Numbered from the stretch's first letter, positions 7,238 through 15,124 are shown. The stretch: 15,240 nt of DNA from JBGOTP01 sp041476545 (GCA_041476545.1 JBGOTP010000081.1:1-15240); one strand, 5' to 3'. A program made the numbers and translations. The notes: generated by a model from the sequence alone, not told the origin.

Positions 7238-7271
7238 CGTGTAACAACCGTGTAAACGGATCTGTTATCAT
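7238..7271 (+). promoter_or_regulatory. Pho-box-like promoter of the DUF47-pit operon
   Basis: CGTGTAA occurs at 7238-7244 and again at 7249-7255, an exact 7-bp direct repeat with 4 bp between (11-bp period). This is the layout of the PhoB-binding Pho box. A -10-like TATCAT lies at 7266-7271, 10 bp after the second repeat, the same spacing as in classical PhoB-activated promoters where the Pho box replaces the -35. Transcription would start near 7278, about 16 bp before the DUF47 start. The repeat sequence differs from the E. coli CTGTCAT consensus, so the assignment rests on spacing, position and the nearby phoB/phoR genes. Confidence 0.55.
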
Positions 7272-7293
7272 TCGTGGGCTTTTGGGAGGCTTG

Positions 7294-7911
7294 GTGGCAT
7301 TCCGTCTGATTCCGCGCGAAGAGAAGTTCTTTACCGACTTTCAGGCGCTCGCGGTCGAACTCCAGCGCGGGGCGCGTCTCCTCGAGGAGATGCTCGCGCC
7401 CGAGCATCCCCTCTGGGACAAGGCGGATGAAATCAAGGAAGTCGAGCACAAGTGCGACTTTCTCACGCACGAGGTCATCCAGCGTCTCAACAGGACCTTC
7501 GTCACGCCGCTCGATCGGGAGGACATTCACGCGCTGGCCCGGTGTCTGGACGACGTGATGGACGCCATCGACGCGTCGGCCTCGCGCATCCGGCTCTATC
7601 GTCTGAACCAGGTCCGCTTCGGCGCGCGCGAACTCGCGCACATCATCACGGCCTCGACCCAGCAGATCGGGCCCGCGCTCGAGGCGATGGAGAAGCACAG
7701 CGGCGTGATTGCGCACGCCGTCGAGATCAACCGTCTCGAGAACGAAGCCGATCGCATGCACCAGCAGGCCATCAGCCGTCTCTTCGACGACGAGAGCGAT
7801 CCGCTGCTCGTGATCAAGTGGAAGGAAGCGCTCGACTTCCTCGAAGAAGCGACCGATCGCTGCGAGGACGTCGCCAACGTGCTCGAAGGCGTCACGGTCA
7901 AGCACGGGTAG
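7294..7911 (+). CDS. DUF47 / PhoU-like protein, Pit accessory
   Basis: A 205-residue all-helical PhoU-like protein of the DUF47 family (PhoU_div), usually encoded directly before a Pit transporter and thought to modulate it. The start MAFRLIPREEKFF and the blocks EHKCDFLTHEVIQRLNRTF (51-69) and TPLDREDIHALARCLDDVMDAID (split here as TPLDREDIHALA, 71-82, and DDVMDAID, 86-93) are typical. So is RLENEADRMHQQAISRLF (147-164), with E/D-rich motifs that bind metal in PhoU proteins. No signal or membrane segment is present, so it is cytoplasmic. I chose GTG 7294 because GGGAGG lies 4 bp upstream and homologues start at this point. The frame stays open far upstream, antisense to glgC, but that is a shadow. 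pit follows after 7 bp. It could partly stand in for the missing classical phoU; that is speculation. Confidence 0.93.
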   Translation: MAFRLIPREEKFFTDFQALAVELQRGARLLEEMLAPEHPLWDKADEIKEVEHKCDFLTHEVIQRLNRTFVTPLDREDIHALARCLDDVMDAIDASASRIRLYRLNQVRFGARELAHIITASTQQIGPALEAMEKHSGVIAHAVEINRLENEADRMHQQAISRLFDDESDPLLVIKWKEALDFLEEATDRCEDVANVLEGVTVKHG

Positions 7912-7918
7912 TCCGCCG

Positions 7919-8923
7919 ATGCTCACGGTCGCCGACCTCACGGTCGCCGGGCTGGTCTTCATCGCCCTGTCCTTCGACTTCATCAACGGCTTCCACGACG
8001 CCGCCAATTCCATCGCCACCGTCGTGTCGACCCGTGTCCTCTCTCCCGGCAAGGCCGTCATCTGGGCCGCGTTCTTCAATTTCGTGGCGGCGTTCACCTT
8101 CGGCACCGCGGTCGCCAAGACGATCGGCTCCGGGATGATCGACATCAAGATCGTCACCTTCGCCGTGATCGCCGGCGGGCTGATTGGCGCGATCGTGTGG
8201 GATCTGTTCACCTGGTACTACGGCCTTCCCACGAGCTCGTCACACGCGCTCATCGGCGGGTACGCCGGAGCAGCCGTGGCCAAGGCCGGCGTCGCCGCCA
8301 TCATCCCCGGCGGCTGGACGAAGACGCTCCTCTTCATCGTGCTGTCACCGCTCGTCGGTTTGGTCCTTGGGCTGGCCATCATGACGACGATCTACTGGCT
8401 GTTCCAGGGCATGCCTCCCTCGCGCGTGGACCGCTGGTTTCGGAAGCTGCAACTGCTGTCGGCGGCGGCCTTCAGCCTGAATCACGGCGCAAACGATGCC
8501 CAGAAGACGATGGGCATCATCGCGGGCGTGTTGTACACGGCGGGCTACATCGACGCGTTCCGGATCGACACGTGGGTGATCCTCGCCGCGCACGCGGCGA
8601 TTGCCGCCGGCACGCTCGCGGGCGGCTGGCGCATCATCCACACGATGGGATCGAAGATCACGAAGCTGCAACCGGTGGGCGGCTTTGCCGCGGAAACATC
8701 CGCGGCGATTTCGCTGTTCATCGCGACGCACACCGGCGTCCCCGTCAGTACCACCCATGCCATCACCGGCGCCATCGTCGGGGTCGGCGCGACGCGCCGG
8801 GTGTCCGCGGTCAGGTGGGGCGTGGCCGGCCAGATTGTCTGGGCGTGGATCATGACGATCCCCATGGCGTTCGCGATCGGCGCCGGCGCGTACATCGCGC
8901 TGCACTTCGCCGGCTTGCAGTAG
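7919..8923 (+). CDS. pit: inorganic phosphate transporter, PiT family
   Basis: Inner-membrane secondary transporter that moves phosphate (in bacteria mainly as metal-phosphate with protons). It has 334 residues with about ten hydrophobic segments. Both halves of the internal PiT duplication are visible: GFHDAANSIATVVST (24-38) with GLPTSSSHALIGG (102-114), and NHGANDAQKTMG (188-199) with GVPVSTTHAITGA (273-285). The conserved Asn/Asp residues of both signatures are intact. It is shorter than E. coli PitA (about 500 residues), as is normal for the DUF47-linked subgroup. It lies 7 bp after DUF47 with no strong ribosome site of its own, so coupled translation is likely. Expression would come from the Pho-box-like promoter at 7238-7271. 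Confidence 0.96.
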   Translation: MLTVADLTVAGLVFIALSFDFINGFHDAANSIATVVSTRVLSPGKAVIWAAFFNFVAAFTFGTAVAKTIGSGMIDIKIVTFAVIAGGLIGAIVWDLFTWYYGLPTSSSHALIGGYAGAAVAKAGVAAIIPGGWTKTLLFIVLSPLVGLVLGLAIMTTIYWLFQGMPPSRVDRWFRKLQLLSAAAFSLNHGANDAQKTMGIIAGVLYTAGYIDAFRIDTWVILAAHAAIAAGTLAGGWRIIHTMGSKITKLQPVGGFAAETSAAISLFIATHTGVPVSTTHAITGAIVGVGATRRVSAVRWGVAGQIVWAWIMTIPMAFAIGAGAYIALHFAGLQ

Positions 8924-8976
8924 CTTGACGAAAATTAGAAGTGAAACGTCAAAAGTCAGAAGTAGTGACGTGGGTG
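8924..8976. other. convergent pit / phoR gap with AGAAGT-type repeats
   Basis: A short AT-rich gap between convergent genes. It has TTGACG at 8925-8930 and its reverse complement CGTCAA at 8947-8952, a weak 6-bp stem with a 16-nt loop. It also has repeated AGAAGT and GTCA units (TTAGAAGT, then TCAGAAGT). There is no run of T after a strong stem on either strand, so I do not call an intrinsic terminator. Confidence 0.3.
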
Positions 8977-10755
8977 TTAATCGCTCGCTGACGCGTGCTT
9001 CAACGTGATGGTGAAGCGGGCTCCGCCTTCGGGACGATTCTCGGCGCGCACGTTCCCGCCCTGCAGTTCGACCAGGTGTTTGACGATGGCCAGCCCGAGG
9101 CCGGTGCCCCCCGGGTCGCGGCCGCGCGACTTGTCGACGCGGTAGAAGCGCTCGAAGATCCGTGACAGATCCTCCTCGGGAATGCCCGGTCCTTCGTCGG
9201 AGACCGAGATCGTCACGCGGTCGCTGGCCACGGAGGCATCGATCCGGATGACGCTTCCCTCCGGGGCATACGTGGTCGCGTTGGCCACCAGGTTCCGCAG
9301 CGCATCGTGCAGCTTGGCGGGATCGACGGTCATGGTCTCGGCGCCGGGGGCCACGACCATCTCGGCGCGCTGGTGACGCTCGTTCAATGCGGGCGTCAGA
9401 TCGGTCACGACCGATTGCAGGAACGCGCGCGTATCGCAGGAGACGGCATCGATCGTTTCCTGTCGCGCGTCGAGGCGGGCCAGCCGAAGCAGGTCCTTGA
9501 CGAGCCGCTCCATTTGCCGTGACTGCCGCAGGATGATGCCCAGGAACCGGCGGCTCTCCTCCGGGCTGGTGTCTCCCTCCGACAGGGCCTCGACGTATCC
9601 GCGGATCGCGGTCAGCGGCGTTCGGAGCTCGTGCGACACATTCGCCACAAAGTCGCGGCGGATCTGATCCGCGCGCTTGAGGTCGGTGATGTCGTGCAGC
9701 ACCAGCACTGCGCCGTTGGCGCCTCGCGTGGTCGTCGGCGCCGCCCGCGCCATGATCGTGCGCGAGGCATCACGAGGCGGAGAGAGCTGTACGGACTCAG
9801 GCGTGTGCCCCGCGAGCGCCCCGGCAATCAGATCCGCAATCGCCGGGTGCCGAATCGTCTCGAGGTAGTGTCGATCGATCGGCAGATCGTCGATCCGGAG
9901 CATCTGCCGCGCGGCCTGGTTCGCCAGCTGCAGCCGTCCCTGTGGATCGACGGCGATGACGCCTTCGATCATGCCGGCGAGAATGGCCTCCATCCGCCCG
10001 CGGTCCCGCGCCAGTTCGTCGAGGCGCCGCCCGAGTTCCTGGACGGAATCGTCCAGGCCCCGCGCCACGGTGCCCAACTCGTCGTCTCCGTAGTCGACTC
10101 TCGACGGCGTCAGGTCGCCGCGCCTGTAGCGCTCGGCGACGTCAGCGATCATGCGAACGCGGCGGCCGATCCGGCCGGCGAAGAACATGGCGATCGCGGC
10201 GGCGCCGACAAGCGCGAGACCGAGGGCCGCCAGCGTGGCCGTCAGCACGGTCCGCAGCTGGTGGCTGACGTCGGTGAGGGGAAGCGCGACGCGTACGATG
10301 TCAATCGCGGGGTGGTGAGCCGGCACCGCCACATAGAGCATGTCGATGTCGAGCGTGGCGCTGGCGCGCCGGGCGATGCCCAGTCCGGTCTGCCGCGCGG
10401 CGACGACCTCCGGCCGTGCGCCGTGGTTCTCCATCGTCGCGATGTTCTCGAGCGGCTCCGCGGAGTCGCCGACAACCCGGCCGTCGGCCGCGATGAACGT
10501 GACGCGAGCGCCGATGAGAGAGCCGATGCGGTCGGCTTCAGCGTCGAGATCGAGGATCGAAGGACTGCGCTCCGCTCCCTGCCGTGTGTCCCGACCAAGA
10601 AGGTCCGCCGCCAGGCGGCCTTCGGCGACCAGCGTCTGCTCAATGCGCGCATCCGTCTGCGATCGCATCGACGTGGCAAACCGCACGCCGGCCACGCCGA
10701 GCGCGAGTGTTGCTGTCGCAAGGGCGGCGAGGAACAGCTTGGTCTGGAATGTCAC
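8977..10755 (-). CDS. phoR: PhoR-type phosphate-sensing histidine kinase
   Basis: Membrane sensor kinase expected to phosphorylate the adjacent PhoB-type regulator. It has 592 residues. TM1 is at about 5-27, followed by an extracytoplasmic region of about 140 residues, TM2 at about 172-194, HAMP at about 195-248 and PAS at about 253-360 (GVIAVDPQGRLQLANQAARQ). HisKA has the H-box FVANVSHELRTPLTAIRGY with His375. The ATPase domain has the N-box LRNLVANATTYAP (Asn492), G1 DEGPGIP and the F/G2 region FERFYRVDKSRGRDPGGTGLGL. The long extracytoplasmic domain is larger than in E. coli PhoR and closer to Gram-positive-style PhoR. The start is GTG 10755 because TM1 begins at once; the ribosome site is poor. 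Phosphate sensing is inferred from the phoB neighbour and the pst/pit genes. A general WalK/PhoR-like sensor is the alternative. Confidence 0.9.
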   Translation of the reverse strand: MTFQTKLFLAALATATLALGVAGVRFATSMRSQTDARIEQTLVAEGRLAADLLGRDTRQGAERSPSILDLDAEADRIGSLIGARVTFIAADGRVVGDSAEPLENIATMENHGARPEVVAARQTGLGIARRASATLDIDMLYVAVPAHHPAIDIVRVALPLTDVSHQLRTVLTATLAALGLALVGAAAIAMFFAGRIGRRVRMIADVAERYRRGDLTPSRVDYGDDELGTVARGLDDSVQELGRRLDELARDRGRMEAILAGMIEGVIAVDPQGRLQLANQAARQMLRIDDLPIDRHYLETIRHPAIADLIAGALAGHTPESVQLSPPRDASRTIMARAAPTTTRGANGAVLVLHDITDLKRADQIRRDFVANVSHELRTPLTAIRGYVEALSEGDTSPEESRRFLGIILRQSRQMERLVKDLLRLARLDARQETIDAVSCDTRAFLQSVVTDLTPALNERHQRAEMVVAPGAETMTVDPAKLHDALRNLVANATTYAPEGSVIRIDASVASDRVTISVSDEGPGIPEEDLSRIFERFYRVDKSRGRDPGGTGLGLAIVKHLVELQGGNVRAENRPEGGARFTITLKHASASD

Positions 10756-10761
10756 ATCACG

Positions 10762-10843
10762 AGCTTTCGGCTGTCAGCTCTCGGCTTTCAGCGGACAGCT
10801 TACGGTGAAGAGCCGAGAGCGGTGAAAGCTGAGAGCCGACAGC
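10762..10843. repeat. long imperfect inverted repeat in the phoB-phoR gap
   Basis: Bases 10770-10792 and 10821-10843 are reverse complements at 20 of 23 positions, with a 28-nt loop. Within the loop, 10811-10820 (AGCCGAGAGC) is an exact reverse complement of 10777-10786, giving a competing shorter hairpin that uses the same left arm. The right side also repeats directly (AGAGCCGAGAGCGGTGA at 10809-10825, AGAGCCGACAGCGGTGA at 10832-10848). The unit beginning at 10762 resembles 4126-4150. It fills most of the 98-bp gap between phoB and phoR and would be transcribed as structured RNA in a phoB-phoR message. Confidence 0.6.
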
Positions 10844-10853
10844 GGTGAGCTGC

Positions 10854-11585
10854 TCATGTCCCATGAGGCGGCTGGTCGAGCAACTTGTAACCGAACTGCT
10901 TCACCGTGACCAGCGCGTCGGTGAGCGGAGGCAGCTTCTCTCGCAGGCGGCGCACGTGCACATCGACGGTCCGTGTGCCGCCGGTGTATTTGTATCCCCA
11001 GACGTCGGTGAGCAGCACGTCGCGCGACAGGACGCGGCCGCGGTGTTTCAGCAGGTACTCGAGCAGCAGAAACTCCTTGGCCGTCAACGTCACCGGTGTA
11101 CCGCCGGTGGAAACGGTATGGCGTGCCGCATCCACGATGATGGGGCCGTAGCTGACGCCGCCGGACGTCGAGGCCTGGGTTGACGCCGCCGTCTCGGCTG
11201 CGGGCGTGCGCTGAGCGCGGCGGAGAAGGGCGCGAACGCGTGCCACCAGTTCATTCGGGCTGAACGGCTTGGCCAGATAGTCGTCGGCGCCCAGTTCCAG
11301 GCCGACAATCCGTTCGGATTCCTCGGCCCGCGCCGTCAGCATGACGATTGGGATGACCGCCGTCTTCTCGTGTGCGCGCACGATGCGGCAGATTTCAAGG
11401 CCGTCGACCTCCGGGAGCATCAGATCCAGCACCATCAGATCCGGCGGTCGTTCGGTAAGGGCGGTAAGAGCGTCTCGCCCGGATGACAACGTCTCGACCG
11501 CAAAGCCCGACTTCTCGAGATAGCGGGCGACAAGTTCCGCGATGTCGCGGTCGTCTTCAACGACGAGGATGCGGGTGGGGGACAC
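10854..11585 (-). CDS. phoB: PhoB-type response regulator (OmpR family)
   Basis: DNA-binding response regulator, probably the partner of the downstream PhoR-type kinase. It has 243 residues. The receiver domain is at about 4-120 with the acidic pair Glu10-Asp11-Asp12, phosphoacceptor Asp54 (LMVLDLMLPEVDG), Thr84 (MLTA) and Lys106 (LAKPF). A linker rich in Ala/Thr/Ser (about 125-142) follows. The winged-helix domain is at about 145-238, with LTAKEFLLLEYLLKHRGRVLSR (shown in part: LTAKEFLLLEYLL), DVWGYKYTGGTRTVDVHVRR in its recognition region, and KQFGYKL at the end. The start is GTG 11585 (MSPTRILVVEDD) with only a weak AGAGAA upstream. It lies 44 bp after the metal-transporter gene. The natural target here is the Pho-box-like site at 7238-7255. 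Confidence 0.93.
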   Translation of the reverse strand: MSPTRILVVEDDRDIAELVARYLEKSGFAVETLSSGRDALTALTERPPDLMVLDLMLPEVDGLEICRIVRAHEKTAVIPIVMLTARAEESERIVGLELGADDYLAKPFSPNELVARVRALLRRAQRTPAAETAASTQASTSGGVSYGPIIVDAARHTVSTGGTPVTLTAKEFLLLEYLLKHRGRVLSRDVLLTDVWGYKYTGGTRTVDVHVRRLREKLPPLTDALVTVKQFGYKLLDQPPHGT

Positions 11586-11629
11586 TTCTCTAAATTTCAG
11601 GAAATCTTTACATCCTTAGACTTGAGGAC
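11586..11629 (-). promoter_or_regulatory. AT-rich gap before phoB
   Basis: A 44-bp gap noticeably richer in A/T than its surroundings, the largest break in the mgtE-to-phoB gene series. It contains an imperfect palindrome, AATTTCAGGAAATC (plus strand 11594-11607). It could hold a phoB promoter, but I cannot identify a clear -35/-10 pair, and I do not see the 11-bp repeat found before DUF47. Confidence 0.25.
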
Positions 11630-12310
11630 TCAGAGGAGCCGCCATCCCCAGAATACGCCCAGCGCGGTGGAGAGACATCCGACGAGGAGGGTCACGCCCC
11701 GTGCGACGGAGTGGTGTGTGCCGAAGCGCGCGAGGGGCCAGCCGAGGAGCCCTGACAGCGCCGCCATGCCCGCGGTGGAACCCAGCCCGAAGAGGGCCAT
11801 GTAGGTGAGTCGCGCGGCCGTCGAGGGCAGCGTGGCCAGGACGAGGGCCGTGAGGGCACCGCTTCCCGCAAGGCCGTGCACCACGCCGATAAGGAGCGGC
11901 CGTCGCGCGAGCGTCCAGCCGCCGATGTGCACGTGCGCCGGCACGCCCGGGTGATGGTGCACGACCCAGCCGTGACGATGGACGCGGGCGGGGCCGCTCG
12001 GACCCTGGCGTGCGGCCTGACCGATGGCGCGAAGCCCCAGCACGACGAGCATGACGGCGACGCCGAATTCGAACACGCTGGACACCGAGGCGGGCAGCTC
12101 GGCCCGCAGCACGACCAGCGCGACGCCCACGACGAGCAGCGCGAGCGTGTGTCCCGCGCCCCAGCACACGCCGAGCCACGCGGCCCGGAAGCCGCTTCGC
12201 TCGCGGCTGACGAGCGTCGACACCGCCGCGAGGTGATCCGGTTCGAGGGCGTGACGCATCCCGAGCAACGACCCGAAGCCGGAACTTGTGAGAATTTCAA
12301 GAACGGGCAT
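11630..12310 (-). CDS. NiCoT / UreH-like metal (nickel/cobalt) transporter
   Basis: Membrane protein of 226 residues with about six hydrophobic segments. Near the N-terminus GMRHALEPDHLAAVSTLVS (18-36) holds the H-x4-D-H signature (His20, Asp25, His26) of the nickel/cobalt transporter superfamily. A second conserved element is GVVHGLAGSGALTALVLA (142-159). Between them lies a His-rich loop, HRHGWVVHHHPGVPAHVH (111-128), likely metal-binding. The length matches the short UreH/SulP-like branch rather than full NiCoT proteins (about 330 residues). Substrate and direction (uptake or efflux) are not decided by the sequence. No urease or hydrogenase genes are nearby. It starts 3 bp after the MFS gene stop, so it is in the same operon. 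Confidence 0.8.
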   Translation of the reverse strand: MPVLEILTSSGFGSLLGMRHALEPDHLAAVSTLVSRERSGFRAAWLGVCWGAGHTLALLVVGVALVVLRAELPASVSSVFEFGVAVMLVVLGLRAIGQAARQGPSGPARVHRHGWVVHHHPGVPAHVHIGGWTLARRPLLIGVVHGLAGSGALTALVLATLPSTAARLTYMALFGLGSTAGMAALSGLLGWPLARFGTHHSVARGVTLLVGCLSTALGVFWGWRLL

Positions 12311-12313
12311 CGG

Positions 12314-13621
12314 TCAGATGGCCCGTACGACGGGATTGCGCATGAGGAAGTATAGGGCCACGACGACCAGGAGCGCACCGTTGATGCCGATGACGAGCGG
12401 CGGGCCAATCCACGTGGCGAGATATCCGCTGACAAGGCTCCCGAGCGGCATGCCGCCCCGGAACGCCAGCAGGTAGATGCTCATGACGCGTCCGCGCATT
12501 TCGTTCGGGGCGATGAGCTGGACAATCGACGTCACCGTGGAGAACACGACCATGAGCGAGGCGCCGGTCAGAAACAACAGCACGTCGCTCAGCCAGAGCA
12601 CCCGCGACGAGGCGAACGCAATGATCAGCAGACCGTACACGCCCTGCACGAGGAGTGCGGTGAGTCCCATGCGCCTGGATCGTCCCAGCCACGCGACGAT
12701 GAGGGCCCCCACGACCGAGCCCGCACCGGAGAACGCCATCAGATGGGCGTACGTGCTGACGTCCTTGTGAAAGATCGTCTTGGTGAAGACGGGCAGAAAC
12801 GTCAGGACCGCAAATCCCAGAAAGGTCGTGGCCGCGGCGAGGACAATCAGCGCGACCAGGCTGCCTTGATCACGCACGTAGGACAGGCCGCCCGTCAGTT
12901 CATGGCGCATGCTGCCCCCGGGGGCCGGCGCGACGTGCGTGAGGCGCAGCATGAGCAGCGTCGAGATGACGACCAGGAACGAGAAGGCGTTCAGCAGAAA
13001 GCACGCGCTCATCGCCTGAGGATCGGAGAATCCCCATCGCGCGAACGCGGCCAGGGTGGCCGCGGCCAGCGTCGGACCGAGGACGCGCGCGATGTTGAAC
13101 TGAATCGAGTTGAGCGCGACGGCGTTCGGCAGGTCCTTCTTGTCCACGAGCGACGGCACGAGGGACTGATAGGCCGGCCCCCCGAACGACTGCGCGAGGC
13201 CCGTGATGAACGAGAGAGACAGGATGTGCCAGATCCTGACGACGCCGAAATAGACGAGCGCGGCCAGGGTGAGCGCCGTCGCCATCTGGAGGCACTGCGA
13301 CGCGAGCAGCGTGCGCCGGCGGTCGTAGCGATCGGCGACGACACCGCCGATGAGTGTGAACAGCATGATCGGCAGCTGCTGCAGGAACGCATCGAGTCCC
13401 AGAAAGAATGCGGAGCCCGTCAGCTGATACACCATCCAGTTCTGGGCCACCATCTGCACCCACGTGCCGATGCTGGACGTGCAGGCGCCCAACCACTGGA
13501 CGCGGAAATTGCGGTAGGTGAACGCCGCCAGCATACGCTGCAGCGTTTTTGATCCGAACAGGGCCGTCGCGGCGGTCGACGGCATTTCAGCGGAAACGGG
13601 ATCGGTGGCGCGGCGCGACAT
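12314..13621 (-). CDS. MFS transporter, DHA3/EntS-like exporter
   Basis: A 435-residue major facilitator with about 12 hydrophobic segments, of the group annotated as enterobactin exporter-like (MFS_3). YRNFRVQWLGACTSSIGTWVQ (start at residue 36) and the NWMVYQLTGSAFFLG that follows it are typical of the first helices of this group. The loop between helices 2 and 3 carries GGVVADRYDRRRTLL (92-106), the family's motif A. A second-half counterpart, APNEMRGRVMSIYLLAFRG, is also typical. The substrate cannot be told; a drug, siderophore or other small molecule is possible. The ATG directly abuts the mgtE stop (TAG-ATG) and the stop is 3 bp from the next start, so it is operonic on both sides. Confidence 0.88.
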   Translation of the reverse strand: MSRRATDPVSAEMPSTAATALFGSKTLQRMLAAFTYRNFRVQWLGACTSSIGTWVQMVAQNWMVYQLTGSAFFLGLDAFLQQLPIMLFTLIGGVVADRYDRRRTLLASQCLQMATALTLAALVYFGVVRIWHILSLSFITGLAQSFGGPAYQSLVPSLVDKKDLPNAVALNSIQFNIARVLGPTLAAATLAAFARWGFSDPQAMSACFLLNAFSFLVVISTLLMLRLTHVAPAPGGSMRHELTGGLSYVRDQGSLVALIVLAAATTFLGFAVLTFLPVFTKTIFHKDVSTYAHLMAFSGAGSVVGALIVAWLGRSRRMGLTALLVQGVYGLLIIAFASSRVLWLSDVLLFLTGASLMVVFSTVTSIVQLIAPNEMRGRVMSIYLLAFRGGMPLGSLVSGYLATWIGPPLVIGINGALLVVVALYFLMRNPVVRAI

Positions 13622-15052
13622 CTACAGTAGTGTACCTCGCAGGACAACAGTGGCGACGCTGAAGTAAATCACGAGGCCGGTGACGTCGACGAGTGTTGCC
13701 ACGAACGGCGCCGAGGAGACGGCCGGGTCGAAGCCCAATCGGCGCAGGAGCAGTGGTAGCAACGATCCGGTCAGCGTGCCCCACAGCACCACGCCCACGA
13801 GCGACAGCGCGACCGTGACCGCGACCAGGAGCCAGTGCGCGCCGTAGAGGTCCGAGAAGGCGGACCAGAGGGCAATGCGCAGGAATCCAATGCTGCCCAG
13901 GATCGACCCGAGCGCGAGCCCGGCAAACAGCTCGCGCCGCATCACACGCCACCAGTCGCGAAGCCCGACTTCGCCGAGCGCCAGCGCGCGGATGACGAGC
14001 GTGGACGCCTGCGACCCCGAGTTGCCGCCACTCGAGATGATGAGGGGGACAAACAGCGCGAGCACGACCGCGCGAGCGATTTCGCCTTCGAACACGCCCA
14101 TGGCCGTTGCGGTGAGCATTTCGCCCAGAAATAACGCCGTGAGCCAGCCGGCGCGCTTGCGAATCATGCGCGCAAAGGAAATCGTGATGTACGGTTCGTC
14201 CAGAGCTTCCGATCCGCCGATCCGCTGGATCTCCCTGGTTGCGGTCGCCTCCGCCACATCCAGCACATCGTCGATTGTGACGATGCCGATGAGCATCCCG
14301 GCCGTGTCGGTCACAGGCAGGGCGCTGCGATCGTACTGGCGGAACACGGCCACCGCTGCTTCCTGATCGTCTGTGGCCTTCAACGCCACGAACCGTCGAT
14401 CCATGAGATCCACCACCCGGCTGTCCAGGCTGGCCAGCAGGAACTCGCGGATGCGAATGTCGTCGATGAGCAATCCCTGCTCGTCGACCACGTAGATGAC
14501 GTTCAACGTCTCGCTGTCCTGACCGTGGGTGCGGACGTAGTCGAGGACGTCGCGCACGGTCCAGTGCTCGCGCACCGCGACGTAGTGCGGCGTCATCAGC
14601 CGCCCGATGGAACGTTCGGGATAGCCGAGGAGCGTGAGCGCGACGCCGCGTTCCTGCGGCGTGAGGAGGCTGAGCAGGTGGCGCGTGACGGTGGCGGGGA
14701 GTTCCTCCAGGAAGATCGTGCGATCGTCGGGGGCCATGTTGTTGAGCAGGGCCGCCACATCTTCCTGGGCCATGCCCTTCACCAGGGCTTCCTGGGCGTT
14801 CTGCGACAGGTACTCGAAGACCGCCGCGGCATCCTTGCGAGGCAGCACGCGGAACACCACCACCTGATCCTCGAGACTGAGCGCCATCAGCAGCGCCGCC
14901 AGGTCGCCCGCATGCCGGTTGCGCATCATGTCCCGCAGCCGCGCGTAGTCGCCGGCGTGAAGCACGACCGCGAGCTCGTCGGCCAGTCGGGTCACCTGCC
15001 GAATCGCGGCGAGGGCCTGGTTGCGTCGAGGTCCGTTCAGTTGCTCGTCCAT
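13622..15052 (-). CDS. mgtE: magnesium transporter MgtE
   Basis: Mg2+-gated magnesium channel/transporter of the inner membrane. It has 476 residues with the full family order: a cytoplasmic MgtE N domain of helical repeats (about 15-145), a CBS pair (about 152-212 and 216-266, with LMTPHYVAV and GIVTIDDVLDV), a plug helix and a five-helix membrane domain (about 300-476). The signature PLIISSGGNSGSQASTLVIRAL (part: SSGGNSGSQAS, 340-350) and DPAVSSAPFVATLVDVTGL are present. The latter includes Asp456, the equivalent of the pore selectivity Asp. I chose ATG 15052, with GGGAG about 11 bp upstream. The frame extends to 15181, but the added residues do not look like MgtE and would start inside the promoter region. 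It is the first gene of the five-gene - strand series. Confidence 0.94.
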   Translation of the reverse strand: MDEQLNGPRRNQALAAIRQVTRLADELAVVLHAGDYARLRDMMRNRHAGDLAALLMALSLEDQVVVFRVLPRKDAAAVFEYLSQNAQEALVKGMAQEDVAALLNNMAPDDRTIFLEELPATVTRHLLSLLTPQERGVALTLLGYPERSIGRLMTPHYVAVREHWTVRDVLDYVRTHGQDSETLNVIYVVDEQGLLIDDIRIREFLLASLDSRVVDLMDRRFVALKATDDQEAAVAVFRQYDRSALPVTDTAGMLIGIVTIDDVLDVAEATATREIQRIGGSEALDEPYITISFARMIRKRAGWLTALFLGEMLTATAMGVFEGEIARAVVLALFVPLIISSGGNSGSQASTLVIRALALGEVGLRDWWRVMRRELFAGLALGSILGSIGFLRIALWSAFSDLYGAHWLLVAVTVALSLVGVVLWGTLTGSLLPLLLRRLGFDPAVSSAPFVATLVDVTGLVIYFSVATVVLRGTLL

Positions 15053-15124
15053 GTGCGTGAGCGCTCCCGTGGCGACAGCGTGGTGATGCCCGAGGGCCCC
15101 GATGGCCCCTGTCACCAGGAACAC

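Noticed and set aside
5839..7911. A 690-codon open frame on + covering the glgC region and continuing into DUF47
   Set aside because: The first two thirds are antisense to the well-conserved glgC and have Arg/Asp/Val-rich shadow composition. Only the part from 7294 matches a family and has a ribosome site.
7186..8211. Upstream extension of the glgC frame on -, giving 772 codons
   Set aside because: It is antisense to the DUF47 and pit genes and has no GlgC-like content before residue MPVNNEV. It is an artefact of high GC.
9631..10848. A 405-codon + strand frame antisense to phoR
   Set aside because: The phoR frame shows all kinase motifs. The antisense frame is Arg/His/Gly-rich with no recognisable domain.
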